Shown piece by piece: positions 5,093 through 7,378 of a DNA stretch of 7,378 nt. The notes under the pieces are model-generated. The model worked only from the letters and a program-made list of their open reading frames with translations, was not told the origin of the DNA and did no database searches. Origin of the DNA: Comamonas sp. (GTDB lineage: Bacteria > Pseudomonadota > Gammaproteobacteria > Burkholderiales > Burkholderiaceae_C). Each line of letters opens with the position of its first letter. Position 1 is the stretch's first letter. Position numbers and translations under genes: made by a program. The stretch is from contig JAHAYB010000376.1 of the NCBI GenBank assembly GCA_018384835.1, positions 1 to 7,378 on the forward strand, given 5' to 3'.

Positions 5093-6184
5093 TTACCAGC
5101 CTTTGGGCAGCTTAAAACGCACAATCGCCCAATACGCCCACACATACAGCACCACAAACAAGGCGCAGCACAGCATCAGCAACACGCTGTTTTGCCAAAA
5201 CAGGGCAGCCGGGATGACGGTGAGCAAAGTCATCCCCCACAGATAGGGCGAGGTGCGGTTGTTGCGCTTGAGCATTTCCTCGGCCTCATCATCGTTATCG
5301 AGCACCACCCGCACCATGCGCCTAAAGATAAGCTGGTGCAGGTGCAAAGCATCGGCCTGCCCAGGCGATTGGCCACGAATTTTTTTGCGGTAGATGGAAA
5401 ATAAAGTCTCAAACACCGGATAGCACAGCAGCAGCATCGGAAACCAGGGCGAGACCTGCGGGTGGCGGCACACCAGCGTCACGCTGCCATAAGCGAGTAC
5501 CAGCCCCCAGAGGTAAGCGCCACCATCGCCGGCAAAAATTTTTCCGTGGGGGTAGTTCCAGGCCAAAAAACCGGCGGTCGCTCCTAAAAAAACCACCAAC
5601 TGAGCAGCCAGGGTTCTATCACCGACCAGCAAGCTGACGTAAATCAGCGCCATCCCCACCAGCAGCGCCACCATGCCCGCCAGGCCGTTGTAGCCATCAA
5701 TGATGTTGAAGGCATGGGGCAGTCCCCCAATAGCCAGCACCGCCAGCACCCAGCCCAGCCACGGTGCGCCCAGCCACAGGGCATCAAGCGGAGCAATATC
5801 TAGGCGCGGGATGTGTAAATCGAGCATCAGGCACAGTCCGACAGCGCTGGCCAGCGTCGCCAACAGCCGCCAGCGCACGGGGATGCGCTGGCTCCAATCT
5901 TCGGCAATGCCGCATAACACTGCGGGGGTGAGCAGGTACAGGGGCAAAATTACCTGCTGGTAACTGGCGGCAATGCCCCAGTGCTTGCCCAGCCACAGCA
6001 TCAGCAACGCCCCTAGCCAGTAGGACAGCAGCATCCCCAGCCCCCCCAAGCGCGGGGTGTGACCAATGTGAAAGCGCTGGGGCATATCCTGCCCATAGCG
6101 CTGGGCATGGGTGCGACCCTGCCAAATCAGCCAGGCCATACTGACCAGCGAAGTGGCAAAGCTGACCAAAAGAAGCAGCAGCAT
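5093..6184 (-). CDS. WecA/MraY-type undecaprenyl-phosphate sugar-1-phosphate transferase (glycosyltransferase family 4)
   Basis: A 363-residue inner-membrane enzyme with about ten or eleven hydrophobic segments. It likely transfers a HexNAc-1-phosphate from a UDP-sugar to undecaprenyl phosphate, the first step of O-antigen or other surface glycan synthesis. Family motifs in order are HTPRLGG (42-48), E95-D96 at the position of the usual Asp-Asp pair, the catalytic-loop motif NIIDGYNGLAG (160-170, D163), GKIFAGDGG (214-222, D220) and the HLHQL loop motif (281-285). The last supports the WecA/WbpL side of the family over MraY, as does the absence of cell-wall (mur/fts) neighbours. Exact sugar specificity is unknown. 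The ATG at 6184 is the first usable start after the upstream stop, and a later Met would cut the first membrane helix. It lacks a Shine-Dalgarno sequence and is preceded by a hairpin and a T5 tract. No other polysaccharide genes are in view. Confidence 0.88.
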   Translation of the reverse strand: MLLLLLVSFATSLVSMAWLIWQGRTHAQRYGQDMPQRFHIGHTPRLGGLGMLLSYWLGALLMLWLGKHWGIAASYQQVILPLYLLTPAVLCGIAEDWSQRIPVRWRLLATLASAVGLCLMLDLHIPRLDIAPLDALWLGAPWLGWVLAVLAIGGLPHAFNIIDGYNGLAGMVALLVGMALIYVSLLVGDRTLAAQLVVFLGATAGFLAWNYPHGKIFAGDGGAYLWGLVLAYGSVTLVCRHPQVSPWFPMLLLCYPVFETLFSIYRKKIRGQSPGQADALHLHQLIFRRMVRVVLDNDDEAEEMLKRNNRTSPYLWGMTLLTVIPAALFWQNSVLLMLCCALFVVLYVWAYWAIVRFKLPKGW

Positions 6185-6195
6185 AAAAAGCAGCC

Positions 6196-6218
6196 AAGGG
6201 CTAGGGCAGCCCAGCCTT
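6196..6218 (-). other. Hairpin just upstream of the sugar-phosphate transferase start
   Basis: AAGG (6196-6199), CT (6201-6202) and GGG (6204-6206) pair with CCC (6210-6212), AG (6213-6214) and CCTT (6215-6218). The loop is three bases and there are two single-base bulges. On the transcribed strand the hairpin ends 11 nt before the ATG, followed by GGCTGC and T5. It could modulate translation or termination; the function is unproven. Confidence 0.4.
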
Positions 6219-6260
6219 AGTGGCCAAAAAGTGCCAGGCGGTCAGGGCTGCTGGTGTTGA

Positions 6261-6307
6261 ACAAAAGGCAAAAATACCAAGGTCGGTGCTTGGCGCTCGG
6301 TCTTGGT
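6261..6307 (-). terminator. Possible Rho-independent terminator after glyS
   Basis: On the minus strand ACCAAG (6307-6302) pairs with CTTGGT (6281-6276) across a 20-nt loop. ATTTTTGCCTTTT follows immediately, giving a T5 run at 6274-6270 and a T4 run at 6265-6262. The short stem and large loop make it weaker than the terminator at 3105. It lies 13 bp past the glyS stop in the 136-bp gap 6185-6320, which holds no gene. Confidence 0.45.
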
Positions 6308-6320
6308 GCGCAATCGCGTT

Positions 6321-7378
6321 CTAAGCCGCCAATCGCGCCAACTCCGCCACTCGATTCATGGCTTGATGCAAGCTGGCCAGCAAGCCCAAACGATTGGCTT
6401 TAAGCGCAGCGTCCTCGGCGTTGACCATGACGTGCTCAAAGAAGGCATCGACCGGTTCGCGCAGGGCGGCCAAGGTTTGCAGATGGGCGGTGGTGTCGCC
6501 CGCTTGCAGTTGCTGCTGCGCTTGGGGGACGATGCTTTGCAGCGCGGCGTAGAGGGCTTTTTCAGCGTCTTCTTGCAGCAGTGTTTCATTGACCTCGGGC
6601 TGGATGGCGCTATCGGCTTTTTTCAGGATATTGCCCACGCGCTTGTTGGCGGCGGCCAGAGCGGGGGCTTCGGGCAGAGCGGCAAAAGCGCGTACCGCTG
6701 CCAAGCGCTTGGCTACATCAGACAGGCGCTGCGGATGCAAAGCAAGCACGGCATCCACCTCTTGAGCGCTAAAGCCTTGTTCGCGCAGGCTGACGGCTAG
6801 GCGGTCATACATAAAGTCGGCCAAGGCGCTGCTGGGGTCTTGGATTTTGTCGCCAAACGCGGGGGCTGCGCTGGTGAGCAGTTGCGACAAATCCAGCGGC
6901 AAATCGCGCTCCACCAGCATACGAATCACGCCTAGCGCATGACGACGCAGAGCAAATGGGTCGCGGTCGCCAGTAGGCAGATTGCCAATGCCAAACATGC
7001 CAACTAGGGTTTCCAGCTTGTCGGCCAGCGCCACCACTAAGCCGACCGTGCCACGCGGCAATGCGTCACCGGCAAAACGCGGCTTGTAGTGGTCTTCGAT
7101 AGCGTGGGCAACGGCGCTGGGCAGACCGTCGTTCAGGGCGTAGTACGCGCCCATCGTGCCTTGCAGTTCGGGAAATTCGCCCACCATGTCGGTGAGTAAG
7201 TCGGTTTTCGCCAAGAGTGCCGCTTCATCAACCTGCGCCAATATTTCGGTGCTGTCAGCGCCTTGATTCAAGTTCTGGGCAATGGCTTTAGCAATCGTTT
7301 TGGCAATGGCACGCACACGCTCAACCCGTTCGCCCTGAGTGCCCAATTGGTTGTGATAAACCACCTTATCCAGTTGCG
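6321..7378 (-). CDS. glyS: Glycyl-tRNA synthetase beta subunit, C-terminal half
   Basis: The C-terminal 351 residues of a protein usually near 690-720 residues. The frame stays open to the right edge (QLDKVVYHNQLGTQGERVER), so the start lies outside the window. Bacterial alpha2beta2 GlyRS charges tRNA-Gly with glycine; the beta subunit binds and positions the tRNA while the alpha subunit (GlyQ) holds the aminoacylation site. Hallmark blocks by local numbering are DLLTDMVGEFPELQGTMGAY (about 59-78), HYKPRFAGD (about 96-104), VALADKLETLVGMFGIGNLP (about 115-134) and DRDPFALRRHALG (137-149). The C-terminal DALR-type anticodon-binding domain starts near AAANKRVGNILKKAD and runs through REPVDAFFEHVMVN to the end. 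All blocks match E. coli GlyS closely and there is no sign of decay. It ends in TAG at 6321-6323. glyQ would be expected further right. Confidence 0.96.
   Translation of the reverse strand, partial: QLDKVVYHNQLGTQGERVERVRAIAKTIAKAIAQNLNQGADSTEILAQVDEAALLAKTDLLTDMVGEFPELQGTMGAYYALNDGLPSAVAHAIEDHYKPRFAGDALPRGTVGLVVALADKLETLVGMFGIGNLPTGDRDPFALRRHALGVIRMLVERDLPLDLSQLLTSAAPAFGDKIQDPSSALADFMYDRLAVSLREQGFSAQEVDAVLALHPQRLSDVAKRLAAVRAFAALPEAPALAAANKRVGNILKKADSAIQPEVNETLLQEDAEKALYAALQSIVPQAQQQLQAGDTTAHLQTLAALREPVDAFFEHVMVNAEDAALKANRLGLLASLHQAMNRVAELARLAA

Noticed and set aside
6303..6800. 165-codon plus-strand open frame opposite glyS
   Set aside because: It is antisense to conserved GlyS anticodon-domain codons and has no plausible start signal.

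Overview
The window reads as chromosomal DNA from a betaproteobacterium, most likely Burkholderiales and perhaps Comamonadaceae. This rests on the style of RpoD, the separate-subunit glycyl-tRNA synthetase (GlyS), moderately high GC and codon use. The genus assignment is inference from memory of these families, with no alignment behind it. No tRNA, rRNA, CRISPR array, insertion sequence or phage gene is visible.

Layout. The left end holds the C-terminal three quarters or more of rpoD (+), followed 34 bp later by ybeY (+), an rRNA-maturation endoribonuclease. ybeY converges on an ArsR-family repressor gene (-), with only 5 bp between the stop codons. A 207-bp divergent intergenic region separates the arsR-type gene from a small AhpD-like CXXC protein gene (+). 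A strong hairpin terminator follows, then a TSUP (TauE/SafE) membrane permease gene (+). The permease converges on an AraC-family regulator gene (-). Upstream of that, on the same strand, lie a WecA/MraY-type polyprenyl-phosphate sugar-1-phosphate transferase gene (-) and the 3' half of glyS (-), which runs off the right edge.

How it fits together. rpoD, ybeY and glyS are housekeeping genes and look ordinary. The accessory part most worth attention is 2007-3960. The ArsR-type repressor carries two cysteines 66 residues apart (C69 and C135), at the positions used by the persulfide sensors SqrR and BigR. It is divergently oriented from an AhpD-like thiol protein gene, and a TSUP gene of the kind that often exports sulfite or other sulfur species comes next. 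The best reading is a small reactive-sulfur or thiol-stress response locus, with the repressor acting on nested inverted repeats in the shared intergenic region. That function is inferred from residues and neighbourhood.

The same locus is unusually rich in short tandem repeats. There is a hexanucleotide microsatellite in the repressor's C-terminal codons, a nonamer repeat in its N-terminal codons, a 9-bp duplication across the convergent stop codons, and a T7 tract between ribosome binding site and start codon in both divergent genes. These are possible sites of length variation. I found no clearly new multi-gene system beyond this.
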